From positions 310,001-374,000 of the forward strand of contig JAWKZV010000002.1 of the NCBI GenBank assembly GCA_041395745.1: a stretch of 64,000 nucleotides of DNA, in the 5' to 3' direction. The notes below the pieces were generated by a model, which saw nothing but the letters and a program-made list of their open reading frames with translations, was not told the origin of the DNA and ran no database searches. A program made the position numbers and the translations under genes. Within the stretch, counting starts at the first letter, position 1; every line of letters starts with the position of its first letter. Source of the DNA: Porticoccus sp041395745. GTDB taxonomy: Bacteria; Pseudomonadota; Gammaproteobacteria; Pseudomonadales; Porticoccaceae. Below, piece by piece: positions 43,132 to 52,672 of this stretch.

Positions 43132-44844
43132 TTACAGGCCCAGTCTGGCGCTAAAGTCGACTACACGGGACAGCTCATCCAGTGTGGTTTCACCGAGTTT
43201 GACTCGGGCCATACCGTCATCTACCAAACGCTGGAAACCCTTGGCGGAAGCCATTTTGCTCAGTTCGCCAATGGAAGCATTTTTGGCCACCAGCTCATCG
43301 AGCTCTTCATCCATTTTAAGGATTTCCAAAAGCCCCAATCGTCCCTTGTAGCCCCGTTGTCCGCAGCGTTCACACCCTACGGCACGATAAACAAATTCGG
43401 GGGTGTCACCTGTAGCGGCGAATAATTTCTTCTCGATGTCATTAGGTTCAGCTTGTTCCCGGCAATGCATACAGAGCTTTCGAATTAACCGCTGAGCAAC
43501 AATACCGATAATGTTGCCGGCAATGAGGCTAGATTCAACACCAATATCTTTGAGGCGGGAGAAGGCGCCAAGCGCAGAGTTGGTATGCAGGGTGGAAAAT
43601 ACCTGATGTCCGGTCATTGCCGCTCGAAATCCCATGCTGGCGGTATCCAGATCTCTCATTTCCCCCACCAGGATAATGTCCGGGTCCTGTCTCATCAGGG
43701 AGCGAATTCCGTCAGCAAAGTCCATTTTTACCGATGAGTTTAGTGATGATTGCCGGATCATGCTGATGGGGTATTCAACAGGATCTTCGAGGGTCATGAT
43801 ATTGACCGTTTCATCATTTAAATAATTGAGTAGGGAATACAGCGTGGTAGTTTTACCACTACCGGTAGGGCCGGTGACCAGAATGATCCCCTCCGGGCGA
43901 GCCATCATCAGTTTCAATGTACTGCGATGATGATCGGGAATATCCAGGTTTTCCAGAGGAATAATCGCCTTACTGCGGTCAAGGATACGCAGAACGATAT
44001 TTTCCCCGTGAATAGTGGGTTGTGTTGCCACTCGAAAATCAATGGGATGACCAGTTATTTGCAGTGAAATATGGCCATCCTGAGGTGCTCGGGTTTCTGC
44101 GATATTCATGTTGGACAGGACTTTGAGCCGGACCACAATCGATGGCCAGTATTTTTTGTGCAGACTTCGTACCTGGCGCAGTACACCATCAATGCGGTAG
44201 CGAACCCGAAGAAAACCTTCCTCTGGTTCAAAGTGAATATCGGAGGCTTCCTGTTTGACCGCATCGGTGAGAAAGGCATCGACCAGTCGTACGGTGGGGT
44301 GACTGTATTCGGCACCCTCCAGGCCCGCGATCTGGGTAGTATCCACTTCACCGGTTTCAATTTCGTTGAGAATGCCGTCAATGGAGAGTTCATAACCAAA
44401 AAACTGATCAATTGCGCCACTGATGTCAGTCGCGCTGGCGAGAACTGGCTCAATATGCATGCCTTTTGGGAGTGATGCGGTCAAGCGATCCAGGGCCAAA
44501 ATATCGAAAGTATCAGGCATGGCTACCATCAGAGTGTTGCTCTCTGCGGTATAGCTAAAGGGCATGATATTGAGTTTGGTGGCCAGTGATTTATCCAGTA
44601 ATTTGATGGCCTCGATATCGGGTACGATTTCCTTAAGGTTAATACTGTCCTGTCCTAGCGATTCCCCGAGCGCTTCGTTCAGAACAGACTCTGTCAGAAA
44701 ACCTAACCGAACCAGTGTTTTCCCCAGTTTTTCGTTCGAACGTTTTTGCTCCAGCAAAGCAATTTTTAACTGGTCTGGTCCAATGACACCCTTGTCGATC
44801 AGCTGTTCGCCAATGGGTTTGCGTTTGGGTGACAGCGCACTCAT
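43132..44844 (-). CDS. mshE: MshE/GspE/PilB-type extension ATPase with MshEN domain
   Basis: 570 residues. The N-terminus has two tandem 24-residue motifs of the MshEN type, residues 10-33 and 39-62, separated by five residues (motif form xLGxxLxxxGxxxxxxLxxxLxxQ). MshEN binds cyclic di-GMP. The first Arg of both motifs is replaced (Pro, Lys), and the last Gln of the second is Ser, so binding is likely but not certain. The ATPase core has Walker A GPTGSGKTT, an Asp box, a Walker B and a four-Cys zinc site (CMHC...CERC). It is a secretion/pilus extension motor. Confidence 0.93.
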   Translation of the reverse strand: MSALSPKRKPIGEQLIDKGVIGPDQLKIALLEQKRSNEKLGKTLVRLGFLTESVLNEALGESLGQDSINLKEIVPDIEAIKLLDKSLATKLNIMPFSYTAESNTLMVAMPDTFDILALDRLTASLPKGMHIEPVLASATDISGAIDQFFGYELSIDGILNEIETGEVDTTQIAGLEGAEYSHPTVRLVDAFLTDAVKQEASDIHFEPEEGFLRVRYRIDGVLRQVRSLHKKYWPSIVVRLKVLSNMNIAETRAPQDGHISLQITGHPIDFRVATQPTIHGENIVLRILDRSKAIIPLENLDIPDHHRSTLKLMMARPEGIILVTGPTGSGKTTTLYSLLNYLNDETVNIMTLEDPVEYPISMIRQSSLNSSVKMDFADGIRSLMRQDPDIILVGEMRDLDTASMGFRAAMTGHQVFSTLHTNSALGAFSRLKDIGVESSLIAGNIIGIVAQRLIRKLCMHCREQAEPNDIEKKLFAATGDTPEFVYRAVGCERCGQRGYKGRLGLLEILKMDEELDELVAKNASIGELSKMASAKGFQRLVDDGMARVKLGETTLDELSRVVDFSARLGL

Positions 44845-46454
44845 TGGTCAGTTCCTTTTATTTCCTTCAATCGGCGCTCAACATCGGACTTGTTAAATTG
44901 AGTGGGGCGATTGTCATGCAGCGCCAATGCTTTTTCGTAGTAATTGGCCGCGATATCGGATTTACCCAGTTGATCCAGACTGACGGCCAGGTTGTAGGCG
45001 TACTCAGCATTTTTGTTCTCGAGAGCAAAGGCTTCAAAGTAAGCTGGCTGTGCTGCTGACCAGTCATTTCGTCTCGCATAAAAATTGCCCAGGCTGGCGT
45101 GTAAATAGGGTTGTTTGGGGTGCTTTGTTAGAAGTTGTTTGAGCTGGCTTCCCGCTGACAGATTTGTCGGGTCTGCGGCACTGATATTAATCAAGGCTAT
45201 TTTTGCTTCAAGATTTCCCGGGTCTTGGTCAAGAACCTGTAAATACAGTCTCTCGGCCTCATCTGTCATGCCACGCTGCATTAACAGATGACCTAGGGCT
45301 GAGGTTGCAGCCAGATTGCCGGGAGATTGTTTCAAGATTTGACGGTAAGACAGCTCTGCAGCATTGAGGTTGCCCTGTTCCAGTGCTTGATTTGCCTCTG
45401 CCAGTGTTTGACTGGTACGGGGCGATAATTGCCGCTTCGAGATTTTAATCTCTGAGTGTTGAGGTTGCGCCCTGTCTGATTGTGCTGTTTTGGTTATCAC
45501 GGGGCGCGCTGTCTGGCTGGACGATATTGTTCCCTGTGGTTTTGCCGCCGAATAATCGGAAGACTGCTGGGTTAGCTGTTGCAGTGCCGTTGCAGTAGTC
45601 TCTGCGCTGCTTTGACTGCTACTCGCTTGGCTGGTGCTGACCTGGTGGGTACTGTCATGAATGAACTTGTCCTTAGGAAAAGCATTCAGAGCTGTTTGGT
45701 CGGCTTGAACTGAGGGGGCGGTTTGACTATCAGTCACTTTGGCGTCGGTGATTGTTTCAGCAGGTATTGTTTTCGTAGGTGTTGTTTCTATAGGGATTGA
45801 TGTATTGATGCTCTCTAAAGGTTTATCGGATTCGCTGACATTGGGTTCCATCATCGTGGTTTGGTGAGATGGCAAAAAAGAGGAATCATCGTTGGGCAGC
45901 AACAAAAAATACAGGGCCATAAGCCCAATGGTGACGAGCACGAGAAGCAGCAGCAACAGTGGCAGTCGAGACATGGGGCGAGATGGTTTATTTTCCCGGT
46001 TCTGGAACACCTCTGCTGCCACCCGTGCGTTGCCATTAAGTTCTGCAGCTGCAGTTTTGGGTGCTGAATATGTTTCTATCGGGGGAATGGGTGTTGGGGT
46101 TGTGGTTAGATGGTCACTACCAACCACTTCGGAATCCGTTGTCTTGGTTCTCGCTCGGGTGTCTTCTGTTTCTTTGATATTGGCAGCAGTCGCTGGATGG
46201 TTTGTTGGAACGGATTCTGTTTGTGGTGGCGCTGTTGGAGACGGTTCTGTTGATTTGAACTCCGTCGATACGGGTTCTGCCTCTGGCTGGGTTGCTGTGG
46301 TGCAGCTATTCCCATCCTCTTCTTCAAAAAGGTCCAGATCCAGTACTTCCGGATCTTCATGTTGGGGATGAATTGAATCCTTTTTGGACTCCTCCAGGCG
46401 ATGCCCTTTTCGACTCTTTTCTGCCTCTTTCAGGGCGTCCAGTAATAGGCTCAC
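44841..46454 (-). CDS. mshN: TPR protein of the pilus locus, MshN-like
   Basis: 537 residues. It starts MSLLLDALKEAEKSRKGHR, typical of MshN-type proteins, followed by a low-complexity region rich in Glu, Thr, Pro and Ser, one membrane helix (about 165-190), a long Thr/Ser/Gln linker, and C-terminal TPR repeats (about 370-530: LEQGNLNAAELSYRQIL; MTDEAERLYLQVL; KSDIAANYYEKAL). Probably a single-pass inner-membrane scaffold with a periplasmic TPR part. Its end overlaps mshE by four bases. Confidence 0.85.
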   Translation of the reverse strand: MSLLLDALKEAEKSRKGHRLEESKKDSIHPQHEDPEVLDLDLFEEEDGNSCTTATQPEAEPVSTEFKSTEPSPTAPPQTESVPTNHPATAANIKETEDTRARTKTTDSEVVGSDHLTTTPTPIPPIETYSAPKTAAAELNGNARVAAEVFQNRENKPSRPMSRLPLLLLLLVLVTIGLMALYFLLLPNDDSSFLPSHQTTMMEPNVSESDKPLESINTSIPIETTPTKTIPAETITDAKVTDSQTAPSVQADQTALNAFPKDKFIHDSTHQVSTSQASSSQSSAETTATALQQLTQQSSDYSAAKPQGTISSSQTARPVITKTAQSDRAQPQHSEIKISKRQLSPRTSQTLAEANQALEQGNLNAAELSYRQILKQSPGNLAATSALGHLLMQRGMTDEAERLYLQVLDQDPGNLEAKIALINISAADPTNLSAGSQLKQLLTKHPKQPYLHASLGNFYARRNDWSAAQPAYFEAFALENKNAEYAYNLAVSLDQLGKSDIAANYYEKALALHDNRPTQFNKSDVERRLKEIKGTDQ

Positions 46455-46481
46455 TGCGTCATACTCCGTCGTTGTTATGCC

Positions 46482-48113
46482 TTACTGAAGGTTTTCCGGC
46501 AGGTACTTTTCATAGGTTTTTAGTTCTATGGCATTCAGACTGGCCTGCTTGATGACTGTTGGCCGAATAAAGATGATCAATTCAGACTTGGTATAGCTTT
46601 TATCTTTGTAACTGAACAAATCGCCAACCCAGGGCAGTTTGCTTAGACCAGGTACCCCGGCGCTATCGTCATCATGCTTGTCTTGCATTAGGCCACCAAT
46701 AATGGCGGTGTCCCCGCCATTTACCTGCATGACGGACTCCATTTCTCGTACCGAGATTTCAGGAATAAGGCTAGTGGTATTGCTGTCCGCGAGGGCTGGG
46801 TTGGGGTCTTGAACAAACCTGAGCACCCTGGAAATGGTTGGACGCACATTGATTGTCACAGTGTCAATATCGGATATCTGAGGTGTGACGCTCATGACCA
46901 AGCCCACAGGAACGCTGTGGATGTCAGAGGTAAAGGTACGATTGATGAAATTTTCCTGTACATCCTCTTCCACATCAATGGTGAAATAGATCAGGTTGTC
47001 GACCACCTTTAATAGCGCCGTCTGGTTATTCATGACCATCAGTTTGGGCGTTGATAGTACCTTTGCATTACCGTATTCGCTGAGTAGTTTAATGGTGGCA
47101 TCAAAGCCATGTTTACCACTGTCGGTATAGTTCAAGGTGGACACTGGGGCATCAGCCAGGTTTGTGCCAATCAGACTCTGGGTAAAGCTGAGGCCGCTGC
47201 CACCAGACTGTGCGAGACGAGACCAATCAACCCCCGCCTGGTATTCGTCGTTCAGTGTGACCTCAACAATACTGGCTTCAATGAGCACCTGGCGTTTGGC
47301 CCCATTCAGTACTTCGTCGAGAAAGGTCTGGATTTCAAGGTGTTTTTTCCGTGGAGCCTTAATGCTGAGAATGCCACTTTCAGCATTGGCGATAATGCTG
47401 GTATCTGCCTGTGGCGAATGTTCTGTTTCTGTATCCGATGAGTCCTCTTCTGTCGTGGAGATGGACTCTGTGCTGTCGCCGCCGTAAACAATGGCTTCAA
47501 TATTACTAATGAGAGTTTGCCAGAAATCGTATGCAGACCGGTTTTCGATGGTTGTTGCCGAATTATTGTTGCCATCGCCACCCGACGAGCTTCCCTCCAC
47601 GGCGCCGACACCGGTGGTGGCGACTTCGGTGGATATGGATACAAAGGATTCACTGGAGCGATCCATATTCAGATAGCCGATATCGTAGTGCACGAAATAG
47701 GGGCTATCTTTTTCAATCACTAATACATCATTCTTGAGGCTGTAACGTATATCAGTGAAGGCGGCAATTCGGTCCAGAATCTGAGGAAGGGTTTGGTCCA
47801 CTGCGTTTAAAGTAATGGTGCCCTGAATATCCGGTGAAATATCAATGTTTAATGAGGCATCACGGCTAAGTGCAAATAGAAGTTCGCGGAGGTCGACGTC
47901 ATTGACCACCACCGAATAGACATCCTCCGCTTCTGCCGGAGTACTTTTTGCCGGTGGCGCCTGGTTGAGAATGGGTTTCGGAATGGCACCTGACGGAACA
48001 GTGTGATCAGATGAGATATGTTGCTCTGAAATATCCATTGGCAGTGGTGCGCAGGCTGCCAGTCCAAATATTATCAATATCCATGTATTGCGTATTATTT
48101 TATGTTTGATCAT
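46482..48113 (-). CDS. mshL: MshL/PilQ-type secretin lipoprotein
   Basis: 543 residues. A lipobox LAAC near residue 21 suggests lipid anchoring in the outer membrane. Then come an N-domain (VNDVDLRELLFALSRDASLNIDISPDIQGTITLNAVD, the usual secretin STN/N0 fold), a variable loop rich in Ser/Gly (about 175-225) and the C-terminal secretin barrel (VLIEASIVEVTLNDEYQAGVDW; VPVGLVMSVTPQISDIDTVTINVRPTISR; GDTAIIGGLMQD). It forms the outer-membrane pore for the fibre. It is the first gene of the long leftward run ending at the prepilins. Confidence 0.93.
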   Translation of the reverse strand: MIKHKIIRNTWILIIFGLAACAPLPMDISEQHISSDHTVPSGAIPKPILNQAPPAKSTPAEAEDVYSVVVNDVDLRELLFALSRDASLNIDISPDIQGTITLNAVDQTLPQILDRIAAFTDIRYSLKNDVLVIEKDSPYFVHYDIGYLNMDRSSESFVSISTEVATTGVGAVEGSSSGGDGNNNSATTIENRSAYDFWQTLISNIEAIVYGGDSTESISTTEEDSSDTETEHSPQADTSIIANAESGILSIKAPRKKHLEIQTFLDEVLNGAKRQVLIEASIVEVTLNDEYQAGVDWSRLAQSGGSGLSFTQSLIGTNLADAPVSTLNYTDSGKHGFDATIKLLSEYGNAKVLSTPKLMVMNNQTALLKVVDNLIYFTIDVEEDVQENFINRTFTSDIHSVPVGLVMSVTPQISDIDTVTINVRPTISRVLRFVQDPNPALADSNTTSLIPEISVREMESVMQVNGGDTAIIGGLMQDKHDDDSAGVPGLSKLPWVGDLFSYKDKSYTKSELIIFIRPTVIKQASLNAIELKTYEKYLPENLQ

Positions 48114-48663
48114 ATATTGAGTTGTGCTTGCTGTGTTAAACGAACCTAAGTTATCACAATTTTATTATGGGCTGCTTTAGATTTATTTTCTAATACCTTC
48201 CCGTGTATTGAAAATCAGGGGCAAGGTTTGGTTGATGCCCACTCGTGCCACCGGCTGGGAGCTCAATTCGTTTGATTCCCGCCATGGCAGTAGAAGTTGC
48301 TAGCGGGTTATTTTTGCTGCAATCACGGGGTCTACGGAGCAAGGGACAGCAACTATTCGTAATAGCCATCGCTGTCTTTTCCATAGCCATGATTCTAGAA
48401 GCAACTCTGGGCAGGATAGGTAATGTTTCCAGCATGCTAGTGAGTGCACTTTGGTCGCTGGTCGTTTCGGCTGCGGTCATTCCCTAACATTCCTTGTCCT
48501 GAAAAGATGCAAGTTTAACTAAGCAGAACGATCAGTCAATTATGTGTGGGAGAAAAGTATTGCTGACGGCTCTTTAAAAAGCAGGTTTGCAGTGGGTGGT
48601 GTAAGGCAATATCGTATGAAGAGTGATGTTTGGTCAATGGGTATTAGCGGGGTCTTGTGGCAT
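48114..48663. other. 550-base spacer between the secretin and rep, content unresolved
   Basis: Two overlapping short frames lie here on opposite strands: 48245-48487 plus (80 residues, GTG start, hydrophobic in its C-terminal half) and 48190-48480 minus (96 residues, polar). Neither has a ribosome site or a family mark that I recognise, and they cannot both be genes. The region likely also holds the promoter of the secretin operon close to 48114-48190, in an A/T-rich stretch with no convincing box pair. No tRNA-like structure or repeat was found. Confidence 0.5.
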
Positions 48664-50694
48664 TCAGGCAAACAGGCCTTTCAAGGCATCCAGAGATTCC
48701 CGGCCTTTCTTTTTGCCGACTTCCGGATCGCTATTACCCATACCCTCTGTTTCCAGATCTTCCTGGGGTAGTTCGTCGAGAAAACGACTGGGCGTGGTTT
48801 CCGAGACGTCTCCGAACAATTTACGCCGTGCCGCCATGGTCATGGTCAGGGTCTGGCGGGCACGGGTGATACCGACATAGGCGAGGCGACGTTCTTCTTC
48901 AATATTGTCTTCGTCAATACTGTTGCGGTGGGGCAGTAACCCCTCTTCCATGCCGATCAGGAATACGTGGGGGAATTCCAGGCCTTTTGCCGCATGTAGT
49001 GTCATTAGTTGCACTTTGTCATCGGCGGAGTCTTCTTCCTGGCGGTCGAGAAGGTCTCGCAAAATCAGTTTGGCTATGGCGTCTTCCACGGCGGTGTCGC
49101 CACTGCTTTCTTCTCCCGGAATATCCAGGTCATCCTTAAGCAACAGCTGTTTGATTTGTGCTACCAGGAAGTGAACATTTTCCATGCGCTTTTCAGCCAC
49201 TGCTGAGCTGCTGGCGTTTTGATGCAGCCACCCCTCGTAATCGATGTCTTCGATCATCTCGCGGATGGCGGCGACCGGATCTCCGTCGGCACAGTTGCCT
49301 GCCACTCCCTCGATCCAGTGGCGAAAGCGCTGTAGCCGCTCCAGGTTGTGTGGTGCCAGTTGCGCCTGCAGGCCGACTTCGTCGATGGCGTCCATCAGGG
49401 AAATCTGTCGCTGGTTGGCGTAGTTGCCGAGTTTCTCCAGGGTGGAGGTGCCAATCTGGCGGCGCGGGGTGTTGATAATGCGCAGGAAGGCGTTGTCGTC
49501 ATCGCCGTTCACCATCAGTCGCAGGTAGGCCATGATGTCCTTGATCTCGGCGCGGGCATAGAACGAGGTGCCGCCGCTGAGTCGGTAGGGAATGCCCTGT
49601 GCCTGTAGTTTCAGTTCCAGCAGTCGCGCCTGGTGGTTGCCCCGGTAGAGCACCGCGAAGTCGCGGAAATGGCAGTTTTTACGCAGTCGCATATTGATGA
49701 TTTCGTTAACGACCCTCTCGGTTTCCGCATCTTCGTTGTCGGTGCGGATCAGTCGCAGTGGATCGCCGGGGCCCAGCTCGCTCCACAGGGCCTTGCTGAA
49801 TAGGTGGGGATTGTTGTCGATCAGCTGGTTGGCGGCACGCAGAATGCGACCGGTAGAGCGGTAGTTCTGTTCCAGCTTGATGACGTGCAGCTCCGGGAAG
49901 TCCTGCTGTAACTGTTGCAGGTTTTCCGGGCGGGCACCGCGCCAGGCGTAGATGGACTGGTCGTCGTCCCCGACCACCGTGAGGGAGCGCCGTGCGCCCA
50001 CCAGCATTTTTACCAGCTGGTACTGGGCGAAGTTGGTGTCCTGGTATTCGTCCACCAGCAGGTAGCGGATACGGTTCTGCCAGCGCTCCAGGGTCTCCGG
50101 TGAGTTCTGAAACAGCAGGGTGGGAATCAGGATCAGGTCGTCGAAATCCACCGCGTTGTAGGCCCGCAGGGCTTCGCTGTAGCGTTTGTACACCAGGGCG
50201 ATGGCCTGTTCGCCACCACTCTCGGCTTTTGACAGCGCCTCCGCAGGAGACAGCAGGTCGTTCTTCCAGTTGGAAATCTGGTGCTGAACGAGGTCGAGGT
50301 GATCCGAGTCCAGCTCGGAGTTTTTCATCATCAGTTCGCGCAGCAGGGTTTTGCCGTCCTCGGCGTCGAAGATGGAAAAGCCCGGCTTGAAGCCGAGCTG
50401 TTTGATTTCCCGGCGGATGATGTTGAGGCCCAGGTTGTGGAAGGTGGATACGGTCAGGCCGTCGGCCTCGCGGCCTTTCACCAGTTTGCCGGCCCGCTCC
50501 TTCATCTCTCGGGCCGCCTTGTTGGTAAAGGTGACTGCAGCTATATGGCGCCCGCTGATGCCGCACTGCTGAATCAGGTAGGCAATCTTGCGGGTGATCA
50601 CGCTGGTCTTGCCGCTGCCGGCACCGGCCAGCACCAGCAGGGGGCCGTCAATATATTTGACGGCGGCGCGTTGTTGCGGGTTGAGAGTATTCAA
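48664..50694 (-). CDS. rep: ATP-dependent DNA helicase Rep
   Basis: A 676-residue SF1 helicase of the UvrD/Rep group that unwinds DNA 3' to 5' and clears proteins from replication forks. It has NPQQRAAV (Q motif), Walker A AGAGSGKTSVITRK near residue 22, the DEYQDTN motif, LEQNYRS, and MTLHAAKGLEFPHVFLIGMEEG. Length agrees with Rep (about 670) and is shorter than UvrD. Monocistronic. Confidence 0.96.
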   Translation of the reverse strand: MNTLNPQQRAAVKYIDGPLLVLAGAGSGKTSVITRKIAYLIQQCGISGRHIAAVTFTNKAAREMKERAGKLVKGREADGLTVSTFHNLGLNIIRREIKQLGFKPGFSIFDAEDGKTLLRELMMKNSELDSDHLDLVQHQISNWKNDLLSPAEALSKAESGGEQAIALVYKRYSEALRAYNAVDFDDLILIPTLLFQNSPETLERWQNRIRYLLVDEYQDTNFAQYQLVKMLVGARRSLTVVGDDDQSIYAWRGARPENLQQLQQDFPELHVIKLEQNYRSTGRILRAANQLIDNNPHLFSKALWSELGPGDPLRLIRTDNEDAETERVVNEIINMRLRKNCHFRDFAVLYRGNHQARLLELKLQAQGIPYRLSGGTSFYARAEIKDIMAYLRLMVNGDDDNAFLRIINTPRRQIGTSTLEKLGNYANQRQISLMDAIDEVGLQAQLAPHNLERLQRFRHWIEGVAGNCADGDPVAAIREMIEDIDYEGWLHQNASSSAVAEKRMENVHFLVAQIKQLLLKDDLDIPGEESSGDTAVEDAIAKLILRDLLDRQEEDSADDKVQLMTLHAAKGLEFPHVFLIGMEEGLLPHRNSIDEDNIEEERRLAYVGITRARQTLTMTMAARRKLFGDVSETTPSRFLDELPQEDLETEGMGNSDPEVGKKKGRESLDALKGLFA

Positions 50695-50792
50695 GCCTGT
50701 CTGCCGGTCACGGGGTTGCCTGGATCAGTGGGCGGCGGATTGTAGCAACCGGGCATCAAAATTCCAGCGCCAATGTGCAGCTGGTTCCGGGA

Positions 50793-52577
50793 CTAGCCGA
50801 ACACATATTTACCCGGAGCCGGCCATAGTGCTGCGTAGCCTTTGTCTGCCGCTCCCATGGTTGGCGGCTGGACGGCTTCACTGCACTGCTGGTCCAGCCA
50901 CAGATTGAAAACCGGCCACCAGGAACCGGTGTGGGTTTCCTGGGTTGCTGTCCAGGTGTCCGGGTCGATATAGCGGTCCATGGCTTCGTGGAAGGCTACC
51001 TGGTAGCTGCGGCGGGGGTGTTCAGGGCCGCAGGCAATGCCTGCGTTGTGGCCGCCACTGGTGAGCAGGAAGGTGATATCGCTGCGGGCGTAGTTGTGGA
51101 TCTTGTACACCGACTTCCAGGGCGCCACGTGGTCGGCGGAGGTGCCCACCACGAATAGGGGAGCGCGGATGTCCTGGACGGCGATGGGCTTGCCGTCCAC
51201 CAGGAACTTGCACTGGGCGAGGCGATTTTCCACAAACAGTTCGTGCAGGTAACGGCTGTGCATGGCGGCGGGCATACGGGTACCGTCGGCGTTCCAGGCC
51301 ATCAGGGCAATGGGTTTGGTCTCGCGCCCCAAGTAGTAGCGTTCCACCGCGGGGTTCCAGATCATGTCCTGGGAGCGCAGGGCCTTGAACGCACCGCTCA
51401 TATTGGCGGCCTCCAGGTAGCCATCGGTCCACATCATGCTGTCCAGGAAGGCCAGCTGGCTGGCGCCGAGGAAGCGGGTAATTTCCCCAGCCTCGGTGAA
51501 ATCCATCTGGGCAGCCAGCAGGGTGATGCTGTTGAGGCTGTCGTCGCCCTCCCGGGCCAGATAAGAAGCGCCGATGGACAGTAGGGTGCCGCCGATGCAG
51601 TAGCCCATGGTGTTGATCTTGGTGTCCGGCACCACGGCCTTAACCGCATCCAGTGCCGCCAGGAACCCGGATTTCAGGTAGTCATCCAGATCCAGGTCGC
51701 GATCTTCCTTGACCGGGTTTTTCCAGGAAATCATGAACACGGTTTTGCCCTGGTCCACCAGGTACTTGACCATGGAGTTTTCCGGCTGCAGGTCGAGGAT
51801 GTAGTACTTCATGATCCAGGCGGGCACGATCAACAGCGGTTCGCTGGCGACGGTTTCCGTGCTCGGACTGTACTGGATCAACTCGATCAGGTGATTCTGG
51901 AAAATGACTTGTCCGGGGGTGACACCGAGGTTTTCGCCAACCTTGAAGTCGCCCATTTCGGGTCGGTTGTCCTTGAGCAGTTTTTTCTGCACGTCGCGTT
52001 GGAAGTTGCCTATGCCCTCCAGCAGGTTCTTGCCCTTGTTGTCCCAGGTGACTTTGAGCGCTTCCGGGTTGGTCGGTAGGAAATTGGAAGGTGAGGCGAT
52101 TTCCACCAGCTGCTGGTTCATGAAGTTGACTAGCTCGATACTGAGCGGGTCCATGCCGGCCACGCCGGCATCCGCTTCGCGCAGCCAATCTGTCGCCAGG
52201 CTGTGACTGCGGGCCATGATACTGAAGGGTAACTTGCGCCATAACTGGTGCTTGAACAGAGATGAACCCTGTGGCGGCTCTTCGGTCTTCTCTGCGATGG
52301 TGCGGGCGGTGTAGGTCGTCAATTGCAACAGTTTTTCACTGAAGCTTTGCAGTAACTTGACTCTTCTCGCCGGCGAGATAGACAGGTGAGCCAGCCAGTC
52401 GGTGTAGGCGAGCACCAGCTGGATTGGCGACAAACCCTGAGACGCTTTGCCAATGGCAGAGCGGATGCGGGTGTCGATTTTGTCTACAGTTGTGTCGTTT
52501 AGGCGGGGGATTTCAGCGATCAGGTTGTCGAGTTCATCGATGACCTTGGTGATCGTCCGATCGGGTTTTTCAGCCAT
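50793..52577 (-). CDS. phaC: Class I poly(R)-hydroxyalkanoate synthase
   Basis: A 594-residue PHA synthase that polymerises (R)-3-hydroxyacyl-CoA into carbon-storage granules. The active site GYCIGGT (lipase-box-like, Cys near residue 325), the Asp in VGTSADHVAPW, and the His in SGGHNAGI are all present. The class I length and PhaC_N domain (about 110-280) are complete. The precursor genes phaA and phaB are not nearby. Monocistronic between rep and comM. Confidence 0.95.
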   Translation of the reverse strand: MAEKPDRTITKVIDELDNLIAEIPRLNDTTVDKIDTRIRSAIGKASQGLSPIQLVLAYTDWLAHLSISPARRVKLLQSFSEKLLQLTTYTARTIAEKTEEPPQGSSLFKHQLWRKLPFSIMARSHSLATDWLREADAGVAGMDPLSIELVNFMNQQLVEIASPSNFLPTNPEALKVTWDNKGKNLLEGIGNFQRDVQKKLLKDNRPEMGDFKVGENLGVTPGQVIFQNHLIELIQYSPSTETVASEPLLIVPAWIMKYYILDLQPENSMVKYLVDQGKTVFMISWKNPVKEDRDLDLDDYLKSGFLAALDAVKAVVPDTKINTMGYCIGGTLLSIGASYLAREGDDSLNSITLLAAQMDFTEAGEITRFLGASQLAFLDSMMWTDGYLEAANMSGAFKALRSQDMIWNPAVERYYLGRETKPIALMAWNADGTRMPAAMHSRYLHELFVENRLAQCKFLVDGKPIAVQDIRAPLFVVGTSADHVAPWKSVYKIHNYARSDITFLLTSGGHNAGIACGPEHPRRSYQVAFHEAMDRYIDPDTWTATQETHTGSWWPVFNLWLDQQCSEAVQPPTMGAADKGYAALWPAPGKYVFG

Positions 52578-52672
52578 TCACAAGTCCTCGGATTGAATGG
52601 ACCTTATCACGGGCCACATGTCAGCGATGTGGCAATGCACCCGAGAAGAGTGCCATTTTGCCCGGGTAGAAA

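Noticed and set aside
48190..48487. Two short frames as real genes
   Set aside because: They overlap on opposite strands, lack ribosome sites and recognised motifs; recorded as an unresolved spacer instead.
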